Shown here piece after piece: positions 8,911 to 16,697 of a stretch of 35,319 nt of DNA. The first letter of the stretch is position 1, and the number at the start of each line of letters is the position of its first letter. Made by a program: the position numbers and the translations under genes. This stretch comes from CAIKOD01 sp035505975 (lineage in GTDB: Archaea > Halobacteriota > Methanomicrobia > Methanomicrobiales > Methanospirillaceae), in contig DATJQJ010000050.1 in NCBI GenBank assembly GCA_035505975.1, forward strand, positions 1 through 35,319, read 5' to 3'. The notes under the pieces were generated by a model. The model made no database searches. It was not told where the DNA came from and saw nothing but the letters and a program-made list of their open reading frames with translations.

Positions 8911-9312
8911 TCAGATAAGGGATAATGCTTTTTTGGCATTTTTCGCCATGAGATCGGCAAGTAACGGGTCCGACCCGATAGGTTCGGCATAGACGAGAGG
9001 TATGCTCTTCCCGTTTAAGGAGAACGTTCCTTTCTGTGATCCTTCCGGAAGACCGATGAGCCCGGGGATATCGTGCAGGATATGCACACCTTTGGCAAGG
9101 AAGAGCGGTACGATGACAAGTGCATCGATCTTCTCTTTTTTGAAATCATTGAGGCTTTCTTCAATGCTTGGGGAGTTCATGTTCATAAAGGCACATTTTA
9201 CAATATAGTCAGGATATTTTCCCGCGATGAGTTGCCCGGTGGATTCGACGAGTTCTTTGTTGTAGGGGAGTTTGCTGCCATGCCCTACGAGTAACATTCC
9301 CTTCCTTTCCAT
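8911..9312 (-). CDS. cfbA: Sirohydrochlorin nickelochelatase
   Basis: Inserts Ni2+ into sirohydrochlorin to begin F430 synthesis; small CbiX-type chelatases of this kind can also insert Co2+. The 133-residue length is typical of the archaeal short form, which works as a homodimer. Metal-handling histidines are visible: His11 in LLVGHGSKLPYN and His77 in AKGVHILHDIP. First gene of the operon, starting with ATG and without a Shine-Dalgarno. An AT-rich TATA-like stretch at about 9338-9349 places the transcription start close to the ATG. Confidence 0.93.
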   Translation of the reverse strand: MERKGMLLVGHGSKLPYNKELVESTGQLIAGKYPDYIVKCAFMNMNSPSIEESLNDFKKEKIDALVIVPLFLAKGVHILHDIPGLIGLPEGSQKGTFSLNGKSIPLVYAEPIGSDPLLADLMAKNAKKALSLI

Positions 9313-9642
9313 ATGATAAATACTGGTGTATTAAATCTTAAAATATTACCGAATCCTGCCTGGGGAACAGGTTAAACGGCATTAATGGCTTTGATCAGCT
9401 GGAACTGCGATGTCCTGACCCGGAAAGAACTGCCTGGCCTCTCATGGGTTCTGAAAACTGGTGGCAGGCCCGGGAAAGATCTCTCCCTACAGGTTATTTA
9501 TTCCGGAAAACCTGAAGATTTTTTCAGTTCGGTATATGCCAATCAGGAAATATTCCGGACTCTGAGGCGGTGGTTTCCGTACTGCTCCTGTCTCGCCTGA
9601 CCCAAAGTAATTTTGATGATCACCGTCTATATATACGAAGCT
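9313..9642. promoter_or_regulatory. Divergent promoter region between cfbA and the marker 9 gene
   Basis: About 330 bp without a convincing gene. A 71-codon plus-strand frame at 9385-9600 shows no recognisable motif or ribosome site and is discounted. Minus-strand TATA candidate for cfbA: taaaatatt around 9340-9349. Plus-strand TATA candidates for the next operon: taatttt (9608-9614) and tctatatata (9627-9636); the second is so close to the ATG at 9643 that the start choice is uncertain. Confidence 0.4.
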
Positions 9643-10782
9643 ATGATGGAGCACTTCGAGAGGTTCGGGCTGACGATCAACGACCAGATAGTCCGGACTC
9701 CGGTTGCAATCGCCTCCATGGCGGGTGTAGTCGATGCGGCATACGTCCGCGCAAGGGAAAACCATGTTGGCGTCGCTTTTATCGGGGGTTACTCCATCGA
9801 TCAACCCGCGATGGATGCGAGCAGGATCATGGCCGAAGGGGGACGGAAGGAATTCCTGACCGGGGACCTTATCGCCGAACTCCGGAAGCAAATCGGCATG
9901 ATGGCGGGCAGCGATGTAGTGCTCGGGATTAACCTACGGGGAGCATCAGCCGATGCATACCGGTCCCTGGCAGCAGAGCTCGGCCCCGGGGTGATCTATG
10001 AAATCGATGCACATTGTCGCCAGGTACCGATGGTCCAGGCAGGATGCGGAGAATATTACCTGAAAAATCCAAAAGATCTCGCAAGGGTAATCGAGGGACT
10101 GAAAGATGAGGATGTAACGGTTTCTGTGAAAATCAGGGCCGGTGTCGCTGAAAATGACAGTATCCTCGCAAGGACCGTCTGGAAAGCAGGGGCCGATATC
10201 GTCCATGTCGATCTCATGGACTTCGGCCCCCAGAAAGTGAAGGTGATCAGGAACAACTGTCCGGTCACGATCATCGCAAATAATTCCATCAACTCGTTCG
10301 ACAGAATGAAAGAGATGCTCTCGCACGGAGCAGACCTGGTCTCTCTCGCCCGGCAGGCCGACGAGCGGACCCTTGCCGGCCTTGATGCTGCCATCACACG
10401 TTTTGCCGACGAACACGGCTGGTATAATGCGCCGAAACAGCTCTGCCGGGGAGGAGATATCAGGGCCCTTACGTTTTGTTGCATGCCGGTAAAAAATTGC
10501 CCCCTCATCCCGACCCTTAAGAACCTCGGGTTTGACCGGGAGGAGTATATCAGGATAAAAGAGCGGGAGGTAAAGAATACGCCGCTGGAGGCTGGGAAAA
10601 ACACCTGTTTCGGGAGCCTCTCCTGGTGCTGTAAGGACTCTTCACCCTGCGTGTTCCGTGATATGACGCTCGGCCAGACCGGCCTTTCCAATAAAGATTA
10701 TATGCGTCTGAAACGTGAGTTATCAGATAAGATACTCCATCACATTTTTTATGACGTCGACAGGCACCATGCGGGCAGTTGA
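9643..10782 (+). CDS. Methanogenesis marker 9 domain protein (TIM-barrel, dihydrouridine synthase-like, plus Cys-rich tail)
   Basis: About 379 residues. The first two thirds form a flavin-type TIM barrel resembling tRNA-dihydrouridine synthase and dihydroorotate dehydrogenase (VYVSVKIRAGV-like strand at VTVSVKIRAGVAEND; ADIVHVDLMDFG; HGADLVSLARQAD). The last third is cysteine-rich (QLCRGGDIRALTFCCMP, NCPLIPTL, CFGSLSWCCKDSSPC) and matches my memory of the methanogenesis marker 9 domain, conserved in methanogens but without known function. The cysteines could hold an Fe-S cluster. The ATG at 9643 gives an N-terminus close to the barrel; an ATG at 9613 is also possible. First of three overlapping genes with the CitG-like and DUF447 proteins. 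Confidence 0.8.
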   Translation: MMEHFERFGLTINDQIVRTPVAIASMAGVVDAAYVRARENHVGVAFIGGYSIDQPAMDASRIMAEGGRKEFLTGDLIAELRKQIGMMAGSDVVLGINLRGASADAYRSLAAELGPGVIYEIDAHCRQVPMVQAGCGEYYLKNPKDLARVIEGLKDEDVTVSVKIRAGVAENDSILARTVWKAGADIVHVDLMDFGPQKVKVIRNNCPVTIIANNSINSFDRMKEMLSHGADLVSLARQADERTLAGLDAAITRFADEHGWYNAPKQLCRGGDIRALTFCCMPVKNCPLIPTLKNLGFDREEYIRIKEREVKNTPLEAGKNTCFGSLSWCCKDSSPCVFRDMTLGQTGLSNKDYMRLKRELSDKILHHIFYDVDRHHAGS

Positions 10783-11575
10783 TCGGGCGCAACTGGCAAT
10801 GATGCTCGAAGTGACAGCGTTCCCGAAACCCGGGAACGTCGACCGCTGCCACGATTACGAAACAACGACTCTCGAACATTTTCTCGCATCGATTATTCTT
10901 GTCAGGCCGGCCTTTGAACAGGCTGAACTGGGAAGGATGGGGATCGGCAGGACCATACTCGATGCCGTCCGGATGACCGGCAGCCACAAGGGAGGGAATA
11001 CCCATTTCGGGGCTTTCATCCTCCTTGTGCCGCTCATAGCAGGTAACGACATAGGGGGAGCGGTTTCCTGCGTGAAGCAGACCTCGGTTGAGGACGCTCT
11101 CGATTTTTACCGGGCTTTCGGTATGACCCAGGTCAGAGTGCTGGAATCTGACGATCTCGATGTAAACGATCCGAAGTCCGCAGAAAAACTGAAATCGAGA
11201 AATATGACGCTTTTTGATGTCATGGCATATTCTTCGGGACACGATATCGTGGCCCGCGAGTGGGTAAACGGTTATTCCCTGACACGAATGGGTGCGGACC
11301 TGCTGATCGATCACGGTTGCGGGAGACAATCGATTGTCAGGACCTTCCTGGACCTGCTGGCATACGAACCCGATACGTTCATCGCGAAGAAACATGGGCA
11401 GCAGGTTGCCCTACAGGTCATGGAAAAGGCAGCGGAAGTACGTGACGGGTCAAGGGACCTTGCGTCGTTTGACCAGGACTGCATCGACCATAGAATTAAC
11501 CCGGGTTCCATGGCCGACATCATGATCGCCTCCATTTATGTCGCTCTCGGGGAGGGGTGGCAATGGGACTGCTGA
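10769..11575 (+). CDS. CitG-like triphosphoribosyl-dephospho-CoA synthase family protein
   Basis: A 268-residue protein with the CitG/MdcB family signatures: EVTAFPKPGNVDR near the N-terminus and RMTGSHKGGNTHFGAFIL around residues 70-85. Bacterial members join dephospho-CoA and ATP to make the prosthetic group of citrate or malonate enzymes. No citrate lyase or malonate decarboxylase is seen here, so in this archaeon the reaction is probably different, perhaps formation of a phosphoribosyl-type bond in a cofactor; that is inference. The start at 10769 overlaps the marker 9 gene by 14 bases; an ATG at 10751 has a worse leader. DUF447 follows with overlap. Confidence 0.75.
   Translation: MRAVDRAQLAMMLEVTAFPKPGNVDRCHDYETTTLEHFLASIILVRPAFEQAELGRMGIGRTILDAVRMTGSHKGGNTHFGAFILLVPLIAGNDIGGAVSCVKQTSVEDALDFYRAFGMTQVRVLESDDLDVNDPKSAEKLKSRNMTLFDVMAYSSGHDIVAREWVNGYSLTRMGADLLIDHGCGRQSIVRTFLDLLAYEPDTFIAKKHGQQVALQVMEKAAEVRDGSRDLASFDQDCIDHRINPGSMADIMIASIYVALGEGWQWDC
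11551..11555 (+). promoter_or_regulatory. Ribosome binding site of the DUF447 gene
   Basis: GGAGG seven bases before ATG 11563, embedded in the last codons of the CitG-like gene. It decides the start in favour of 11563 over the GTG at 11557. Confidence 0.7.
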
Positions 11576-12123
11576 GGGAGGGAATTAATGAGATCATCGC
11601 CACCACCGGGGGGAACGCCGCTCCGATAGGGATCGTAGTGCGGAACGGGAATCCGGGGATGGTCCTGTTCAGGGGCAGCCACACCTCGGAGAATGTGGAA
11701 ACCAGGGGCTGGGTAGTTGCAAATTTTGTCTTTGACCCGGTATTGTACGTAATTACGGCTTTTGACGACCTTCCAGAAGGGTCTTTTGTGGAGGAGCAGG
11801 CAGGTGGATACACTGTCGAACGCCTTGCTTCATGCGAGGCATGGGCGGCATTTTCGGCGACTGTTGAAAAAAAGACCCGCGATGTATTGGTGGTAGGCTT
11901 ATCCCTCCTCGAAGAGTCATCAAAAGGTATCGTTCTTCACCCGGTAAACCGCGGGTTCAACAGTATCATCGAGGCGACCGTTCACGGTACCCGGTATAAT
12001 AGATCGCGGAGCCCCGAACTTCTCTCTCTCATTGAACACCACGCGGGGATCGTTGGAAAATGCGGCGGCCCGAAAGAGAAAGAGGCGCTTGATCTCCTGT
12101 TCGATTATATCGGTTATCCCTGA
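11563..12123 (+). CDS. DUF447 family protein (flavin reductase-like split barrel)
   Basis: A 186-residue protein of the archaeal DUF447 family, whose fold resembles FMN-binding split barrels. Typical segments are NEIIATTGGNAAPIGIV, LFRGSHTSENVETRGWVVANFVFDP and HPVNRGFNSIIEATVHGTRY. Function unknown. Related genes occur in methylotrophic bacteria among tetrahydromethanopterin-linked clusters, as I recall, hinting at a role in a C1 carrier. The start is the ATG at 11563, preceded by a strong GGAGG at 11551-11555 lying inside the end of the CitG-like gene, with a 13-bp overlap: clear translational coupling. Confidence 0.75.
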   Translation: MGLLREGINEIIATTGGNAAPIGIVVRNGNPGMVLFRGSHTSENVETRGWVVANFVFDPVLYVITAFDDLPEGSFVEEQAGGYTVERLASCEAWAAFSATVEKKTRDVLVVGLSLLEESSKGIVLHPVNRGFNSIIEATVHGTRYNRSRSPELLSLIEHHAGIVGKCGGPKEKEALDLLFDYIGYP

Positions 12124-12152
12124 ATAAATTCAGGGATAATCATTCAGGGCCC

Positions 12153-13148
12153 TCAACAGACCCTGGGGACCGGATCCCCCACTGGCGGCTCGATGAATCT
12201 CTCTCCGCCGACAAGCGTTTCCATGATGACACCCGGGTGATCTGTCACCGTTCCTATGATCATGGCATCCCGGCCGTACTTGTGACGGCGAATTGCCGCG
12301 AGCACTTCATCCGCATCCTCTCCGGACACGCCCATCACTACCTTCCCCTCGTTTGCCACTTCGAGCGGGTCTATACCAAGCATCCCTGCGGCACTCCTCA
12401 CGCTTTTACGGATTGGAAGTAACTCCTCGTACACCCGGATTCCTACCCCGCTTTTCCGTGCCATTTCGTTGATGGAGCTCGCGAACCCTCCCCGCGTGGG
12501 GTCTTTCATCGCGTGGATATCGCCCGCAGTCATGGCTTCCTTCACGAGCCCCCAGACGGGTGCAACATCGGAATGGATCTGTTCACCGAGGTTGAAACCT
12601 TCGCGGTGGGCGAGAATCGCAATCCCGTGGTCTCCCATGGTCCCACTGACAATAATCTTGTCCCCTGTTTTCAGGCCGTTGTCCCGGACGATCCGTCCTG
12701 CTACGCCGATACCTGCGGTATTGATGACAATTCCGTCGAGGGCTCCGTGCTCCATCACCTTCGTATCACCGGTGACGAGGTTTGCACCCGCTTCGCCGAG
12801 CGCATCGTCCATCGATGCAACGATCCGCTCGAGATCGGCGATATCGAACCCTTCTTCGATGACCATGCCGCAGGAGAGTGCAACAGGACAGCCGCCCATC
12901 ATTGCCAGGTCGTTGACCGTGCCGCAGACCGAGATCCTTCCAATATCGCCCCCTGGAAAAAAAATCGGGCGGACAATATGGGAATCTGTTGTGAATACGA
13001 TATTTGCTCCCGAAATTGGAATCACTGCTCCGTCATCGAGCGATTCAAGGCCGATCCCACCGGCATTATTGTGAGTCAGCCGGGTAAGAACCTGGAGTAG
13101 CTCCCCCATCACTTCCCCGCCCGCACCGTGCATCATCGATACTTTCAT
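12153..13148 (-). CDS. hypE: Hydrogenase maturation protein HypE
   Basis: Dehydrates the thiocarboxamide made with HypF on its own C-terminal cysteine to thiocyanate, the source of the CN ligands of [NiFe]-hydrogenases. The protein ends PVPRVC, placing the essential cysteine last. ATP-binding PurM/AIRS-type motifs: MHGAGGEVM at the N-terminus, DDGAVIP, FTTDSHIV, and GTVNDLAMMGG. The start is ATG 13148 (331 aa, MKVSMMHGAGG), normal for the family; the frame continues upstream only as out-of-frame hypA sequence. It lies one base after hypA. F420- and ferredoxin-reducing hydrogenases of methanogens are the likely clients. Confidence 0.95.
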   Translation of the reverse strand: MKVSMMHGAGGEVMGELLQVLTRLTHNNAGGIGLESLDDGAVIPISGANIVFTTDSHIVRPIFFPGGDIGRISVCGTVNDLAMMGGCPVALSCGMVIEEGFDIADLERIVASMDDALGEAGANLVTGDTKVMEHGALDGIVINTAGIGVAGRIVRDNGLKTGDKIIVSGTMGDHGIAILAHREGFNLGEQIHSDVAPVWGLVKEAMTAGDIHAMKDPTRGGFASSINEMARKSGVGIRVYEELLPIRKSVRSAAGMLGIDPLEVANEGKVVMGVSGEDADEVLAAIRRHKYGRDAMIIGTVTDHPGVIMETLVGGERFIEPPVGDPVPRVC

Positions 13149-13149
13149 T

Positions 13150-13485
13150 TTATTCCACCTCAGCCTCGATGTTTGCCACGAGTATCTCCTTACCGCATAC
13201 CAGTTCAGGTAACGCGCCGCACACCGGGCATACATACAGGGTCTCTCCTTCATAGCCACAATGGCATCTGACACGCGGTTTGACGGTCCTGGTCTCGAGC
13301 GCAGCCCCCCGGAACAACGGGTCTTCTTCGGCTATCACGTGAAAAAGGAAGTCCACCTGTTCGGGGTTTACCATGGCCATCTCCCCGATGTCAACGACTA
13401 CTTTCTTAACCTCGATTGCATGGTGTTCGATCGCTGCTTTCCGTGCCGTCGCATAAATGTCGTAGGCAATAGTGTACTCGTGCAC
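13150..13485 (-). CDS. hypA: Hydrogenase/urease nickel incorporation protein HypA
   Basis: Nickel-binding chaperone that delivers Ni to the large subunit of [NiFe]-hydrogenases with HypB. HypA binds nickel through its Met1-His2-Glu3 N-terminus, so the correct start is the GTG at 13485, giving MHEYTIAYDI (111 aa); the further upstream GTG would bury the motif. A GGTGG ribosome site lies 8 bases upstream. The zinc domain reads RCHCGYEGETLYVCPVCG: the second pair is a normal CxxC, the first is CxC instead of the usual CxxC. Co-transcribed with hypE; hypB, C, D and F are not in the window. Confidence 0.92.
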   Translation of the reverse strand: MHEYTIAYDIYATARKAAIEHHAIEVKKVVVDIGEMAMVNPEQVDFLFHVIAEEDPLFRGAALETRTVKPRVRCHCGYEGETLYVCPVCGALPELVCGKEILVANIEAEVE

Positions 13486-13782
13486 TGGTATTACCACCGG
13501 AATTGTTAGCAGTACTATCTGTTTTTGGGTTGATAAAATGAGTCAGCACTTATCCGCCGGAAATATTCGGACCCATGGATTGACAGGGGTCCGGAAGATC
13601 TGCAGCAAAACATGACAATTTCATCCTGATGAATCCTCGTGTGAACAATGGTTTTAATCTCTCTGGACCTATCCCCCGGCAAGGCCGGTCCAGGGCGACT
13701 GTCGGAGATCGCACACCGATTTAGGAAACTCCTGATGTTCCGTTCCTTAAAATACCTGCGAGGTAAATAACGTAACAGGATC

Positions 13783-14442
13783 ATGCTGCCCGGTATTCTG
13801 GATTTCTTCATCCATATCGACAAGGCCCTCCCCACCGTATCGGAACAATATGGTCTGCTGACATACCTGATCCTTTTTACCATTATCCTTCTCGAGACGG
13901 GAGTTATCATTACGCCCTTTCTGCCTGGTGACTCCCTTCTTTTTGTATCAGGGATGATCGCCGCCGAAGGAAGTCTCGACATTCAGTTGTTATGGGTTGT
14001 ATTTATCACTGCGGCAATATGCGGCGGTGTCCTGAATTACTGGACCGGTCGCCACCTCGGTCTCCGTGTCCTGCTGCAGCATTTCCCATCGATTGTCAGA
14101 AAGGAGCATGTAACGCGGGCATACGAGTATCTTGCCCGGTATGGAGGTAAAACGATATTTTTTGCCCGGTTCATCCCGCTTCTCCGGACATTCACTCCAT
14201 TCCTCGCCGGAGTGGTGGCTATGGACTACCGCAGGTTCACCCTCTACAACATACTGTCTGCACTGATATGGGCAATACTCATGACATCAGCGGGATACCT
14301 GCTCGGCACAATACCCGTCATACAGGACAACCTGTCGTTTTTTATCATGGTATTTATCGTGATTACCATCGTATCGGTCGTTCTGTTCATCGTCGGGATA
14401 ATCAGGGCGGTATTCTGGTACGACAAGAATTTAGCTGCCTGA
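13783..14442 (+). CDS. DedA family inner-membrane protein (VTT domain)
   Basis: A 219-residue polytopic membrane protein of the DedA/VTT family. Seen: hydrophobic segments at about residues 25-45, 68-85, 155-175 and 180-210; the conserved ETGVIITPFLPGDSLLF near residue 38 (E..xxPxPGE-like); and the FFARFIPLLRTFTPFLAGVVAMDYRRF amphipathic arginine motif around 125-150, the family hallmark. DedA proteins support membrane homeostasis and lipid scrambling or flippase-type activity in bacteria and eukaryotes; the archaeal role is not established. Preceded by AGGA close to the ATG and a TATA-like ttaaaatac at 13748-13756. It stands alone and is convergent with mptG. Confidence 0.85.
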   Translation: MLPGILDFFIHIDKALPTVSEQYGLLTYLILFTIILLETGVIITPFLPGDSLLFVSGMIAAEGSLDIQLLWVVFITAAICGGVLNYWTGRHLGLRVLLQHFPSIVRKEHVTRAYEYLARYGGKTIFFARFIPLLRTFTPFLAGVVAMDYRRFTLYNILSALIWAILMTSAGYLLGTIPVIQDNLSFFIMVFIVITIVSVVLFIVGIIRAVFWYDKNLAA

Positions 14443-14453
14443 CCGGGAAGCGA

Positions 14454-14490
14454 TGCCCGGAAAAGCTCATTCCAGAGCAACTTCCGGGCA
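14454..14490. terminator. Two-tier hairpin between convergent genes
   Basis: The 9-bp arm tgcccggaa (14454-14462) pairs perfectly with ttccgggca (14482-14490), and inside it gctc (14465-14468) pairs with gagc (14475-14478) around a six-base loop. It starts 11 bases after the dedA stop and ends 23 bases before the mptG stop. Position suggests a bidirectional terminator or 3'-end stabiliser, though no T run follows directly. Confidence 0.5.
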
Positions 14491-14513
14491 GATAGTGAAA
14501 TAAAACTGCGATA

Positions 14514-15599
14514 TTATCGATCGGGAGGCAAATGCGTAACCTGGAGGCCCTTATTGTCGATCTTCGTCCGTATGGCTATTTTCAGTCCCATGGGTTTTAA
14601 GGCAGACTCGAGGTCTTCCTCAGTCCGTTCGGTTATCACCGCAATGGCAGGGCCGACCGAACTCATTCCGACGAATTCGAACCCTGCCTCGCGCAATCTG
14701 CTCATGTAATGATAAATCTCGAAACTATGGTGTTCCACCTCGGCCCGTTTCGAGCCCCTGAAGTCGATCTCCCATATGATGTCGCCGACACGCCTGAGAT
14801 CGTCGTTCTCGATTGCAGGAATCATATCCATGAGGACGAGATACGATTTTAGCTCCCTGTCCCGGTAATCAAGCATCCGCGCTTTATTCATGAGGAGGTC
14901 GAATTCCTTGTCGCCGGCAGACGAGATTTCAGTCGGGGGTATTACAATGAACACGTTGCAGTCCCGGGCAAAAGTGTGGTGGTAAACGAGTGCAAGCTCA
15001 TCCCCGGTCACGGCAAGGCCCCCATGGATACTGACGGCCGGGCCGACGCCCGTCTCGAACCCGGGGGCAATTCTGCCGTCGGAAGTCTCCTCGACGTAAT
15101 TGTACCCGACCAGTTTCCGCAACTGATCGTCGGTCAGTGGTGAACCCGTCGCGACATTTAAAGCTTTTGCAAGGGCGATCATGACCGTGCTGGTCGAACC
15201 GAGACCGACATGCTTATGCTCGTGGTCGCGTGCGCGGATCCTGAAACCCCCTTTATAATTGACCGTCTTTTTGAATATCCCGGCAAAATGTTTTACCAGG
15301 GAAGCCCGGGAGTAGTCTATTTCGAGACCTTCCGCGATACACTCAACCGATACCGAGCAATAGACCTGTATTGCAAACCCAATCCCCCCGCCTCCCGGTC
15401 GGGCCGGTGAAAAGCGGTTCATATCCAGTACCGTGAGGTGGATGCGGGCAGGCGCGTTAACGGTCACGACGTCGTTCTGCAGGACCAGGTCGTACTCCTT
15501 TTCAAATCCGAGCGTCTTTACCTGTTCGCCGGGGAGGAACGAGGTGAACTCGTACTCGACCAGGTCGAGGTCACCGCCGCGAATTTTCATAATTGCCAT
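14514..15599 (-). CDS. mptG: Beta-ribofuranosylaminobenzene 5'-phosphate synthase (GHMP family)
   Basis: Condenses 4-hydroxybenzoate (or 4-aminobenzoate) with PRPP, an early step of methanopterin synthesis; the enzyme is a GHMP-kinase-fold member that does not phosphorylate. Seen: APARIHLTVLDMN early in the fold, GGGGIGFAI, the glycine-rich HVGLGSTSTVMIALAKAL, GFETGVGPAVSIHGG, and FVGMSSVGPAIAVI. Length about 361 aa with the ATG at 15599; MKIRGG at 15590 is an alternative. There is an N-terminal extension of about 50 residues before the usual RIHLT beginning. It follows the DUF2148 gene with a 19-base gap. Confidence 0.82.
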   Translation of the reverse strand: MAIMKIRGGDLDLVEYEFTSFLPGEQVKTLGFEKEYDLVLQNDVVTVNAPARIHLTVLDMNRFSPARPGGGGIGFAIQVYCSVSVECIAEGLEIDYSRASLVKHFAGIFKKTVNYKGGFRIRARDHEHKHVGLGSTSTVMIALAKALNVATGSPLTDDQLRKLVGYNYVEETSDGRIAPGFETGVGPAVSIHGGLAVTGDELALVYHHTFARDCNVFIVIPPTEISSAGDKEFDLLMNKARMLDYRDRELKSYLVLMDMIPAIENDDLRRVGDIIWEIDFRGSKRAEVEHHSFEIYHYMSRLREAGFEFVGMSSVGPAIAVITERTEEDLESALKPMGLKIAIRTKIDNKGLQVTHLPPDR

Positions 15600-15618
15600 G
15601 TGATAACCCAAATAGCCT

Positions 15619-16164
15619 TCACCTGTCAAAGAATATATTTTTCCCGGATGCTTTGAGCGGAATGCCATAAACGACAGAACATCCGAACATCCATCCGAGC
15701 ATCATTGCAGCCACACCTGCTGTATACATAACCCTGTTGTCCACGTTGTGGATCTGTGCGGTTTTCACCGCAGAACCTACCGCTATCCCGAGATCGGTGA
15801 TCCTGATCGTGCAGTTCGGCCCGATGAACGGAGTGTCTCTATCCTTTTTTTGCGAAAATGCCTGGAAAAAATCCTTGCATGTCGGGTAACCGCACCCTCC
15901 GCAGTCTATCCCGGTAGTAGTCCCTTCGCGGATACCGATCAGGACGCATGTGTCGCACAATGCCATCGAGGTTCCATCCCTGACAAAAAAGGCCAGGTTG
16001 TGAACCTCTCCGTACGCCTTCATTTTCTCAGACAGGCTTGCGAGGTCTCCCCCGGTAACAATTTTTATCTCGATTTCGTCGATACCCCGCCCCTTCGGGG
16101 CAGTCCGGGCAGATAATGCCATTAGCCCGGCAACAGTGTTTACCGCCTGTTTTTCTACAGTCAT
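15619..16164 (-). CDS. DUF2148 ferredoxin-domain protein
   Basis: A 181-residue protein of the DUF2148 family (ferredoxin-containing proteins of unknown function). Cysteines are arranged for Fe-S binding: ALCDTCVLIG and DCGGCGYPTCKDF, then NCTIRITDLGIAVGSAVK. The CGYPTC motif recalls the Fe-S motif of CO dehydrogenase/acetyl-CoA synthase gamma subunit-type domains. A hydrophobic stretch, VMYTAGVAAMMLGWMFGCSVVYGIPL, lies near the C-terminus and could touch the membrane. Starts with ATG and no Shine-Dalgarno; a TATA-like taatag lies about 25-30 bases upstream. Likely co-transcribed with mptG. Confidence 0.78.
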   Translation of the reverse strand: MTVEKQAVNTVAGLMALSARTAPKGRGIDEIEIKIVTGGDLASLSEKMKAYGEVHNLAFFVRDGTSMALCDTCVLIGIREGTTTGIDCGGCGYPTCKDFFQAFSQKKDRDTPFIGPNCTIRITDLGIAVGSAVKTAQIHNVDNRVMYTAGVAAMMLGWMFGCSVVYGIPLKASGKNIFFDR

Positions 16165-16529
16165 AGCTGAACAGTTTCAATTATCCACAGGTTAATAGAT
16201 GTTATGACTTTAGTATCCCCGTACAATCCACGTCTTTTCATTATGCCCTGGTGTCTTCCTCCACGGGAAGGCTGATTTTTACGATCTCCTGCTTCCGTAG
16301 TCCCGAACTCCCGATGAACCGAATGTGACTTCTTTCGTCATTCTGATATCGTATCCTTTTAACCCAAAATACAGGACTTTCTTATAGCAGGTTGCCCGAT
16401 ACTATCATACGATGCGTCTGGTCGCCGGGTCTGGCATTCATTCGCCGTTTGTGGGAGAGGGAAATATTTTTTGATAAATCCGACGAAATGTTCATGGTCT
16501 GATATTCGATCAGAAGGAGACTGAAATCG
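16165..16529. promoter_or_regulatory. Divergent intergenic region; promoter of the rubredoxin operon
   Basis: About 365 bp with no gene. The plus-strand promoter candidate is aaatatttttt (16462-16472), which would put the transcription start near 16495 and leave a leader of about 35 bases containing GGAG at 16516-16519 before the rubredoxin ATG. The minus-strand promoter of the DUF2148 gene lies near 16190-16200. The middle (16230-16440) shows nothing I can identify. Confidence 0.45.
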
Positions 16530-16691
16530 ATGAAGAAATACGTCTGCCAGGTGTGCGGATATACCTACGATCCAGCAAAGGGAGATGCATATTCCGGGAC
16601 CGGACCCGGAACTGAATTTGACAAGCTCCCGGCTAACTGGTCGTGCCCCATATGTCTTTCACAGAGAGAAAAATTTTCGGCATCCGAATAG
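16530..16691 (+). CDS. Rubredoxin
   Basis: A 53-residue electron carrier with one iron bound by four cysteines: YVCQVCGYTYDP (Cys6, Cys9) and WSCPICLSQREKF near residues 39-42. Aromatic residues and GTEFDKLPANW are the normal rubredoxin core. ATG at 16530 preceded by GGAG ten bases upstream; TAG at 16689. It lies six bases before the flavodiiron protein gene, and rubredoxin is the known donor to such proteins in several anaerobes, so the pair probably acts together in oxygen reduction. Confidence 0.95.
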   Translation: MKKYVCQVCGYTYDPAKGDAYSGTGPGTEFDKLPANWSCPICLSQREKFSASE

Positions 16692-16697
16692 GACGGA

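Noticed and set aside
9385..9600. 71-codon plus-strand frame before the marker 9 gene
   Set aside because: No ribosome site, no recognised motif, and it occupies a divergent promoter region.
10769..11575. Citrate lyase prosthetic-group synthesis by the CitG-like gene
   Set aside because: No citrate lyase or malonate decarboxylase genes are near; only family membership is supported.
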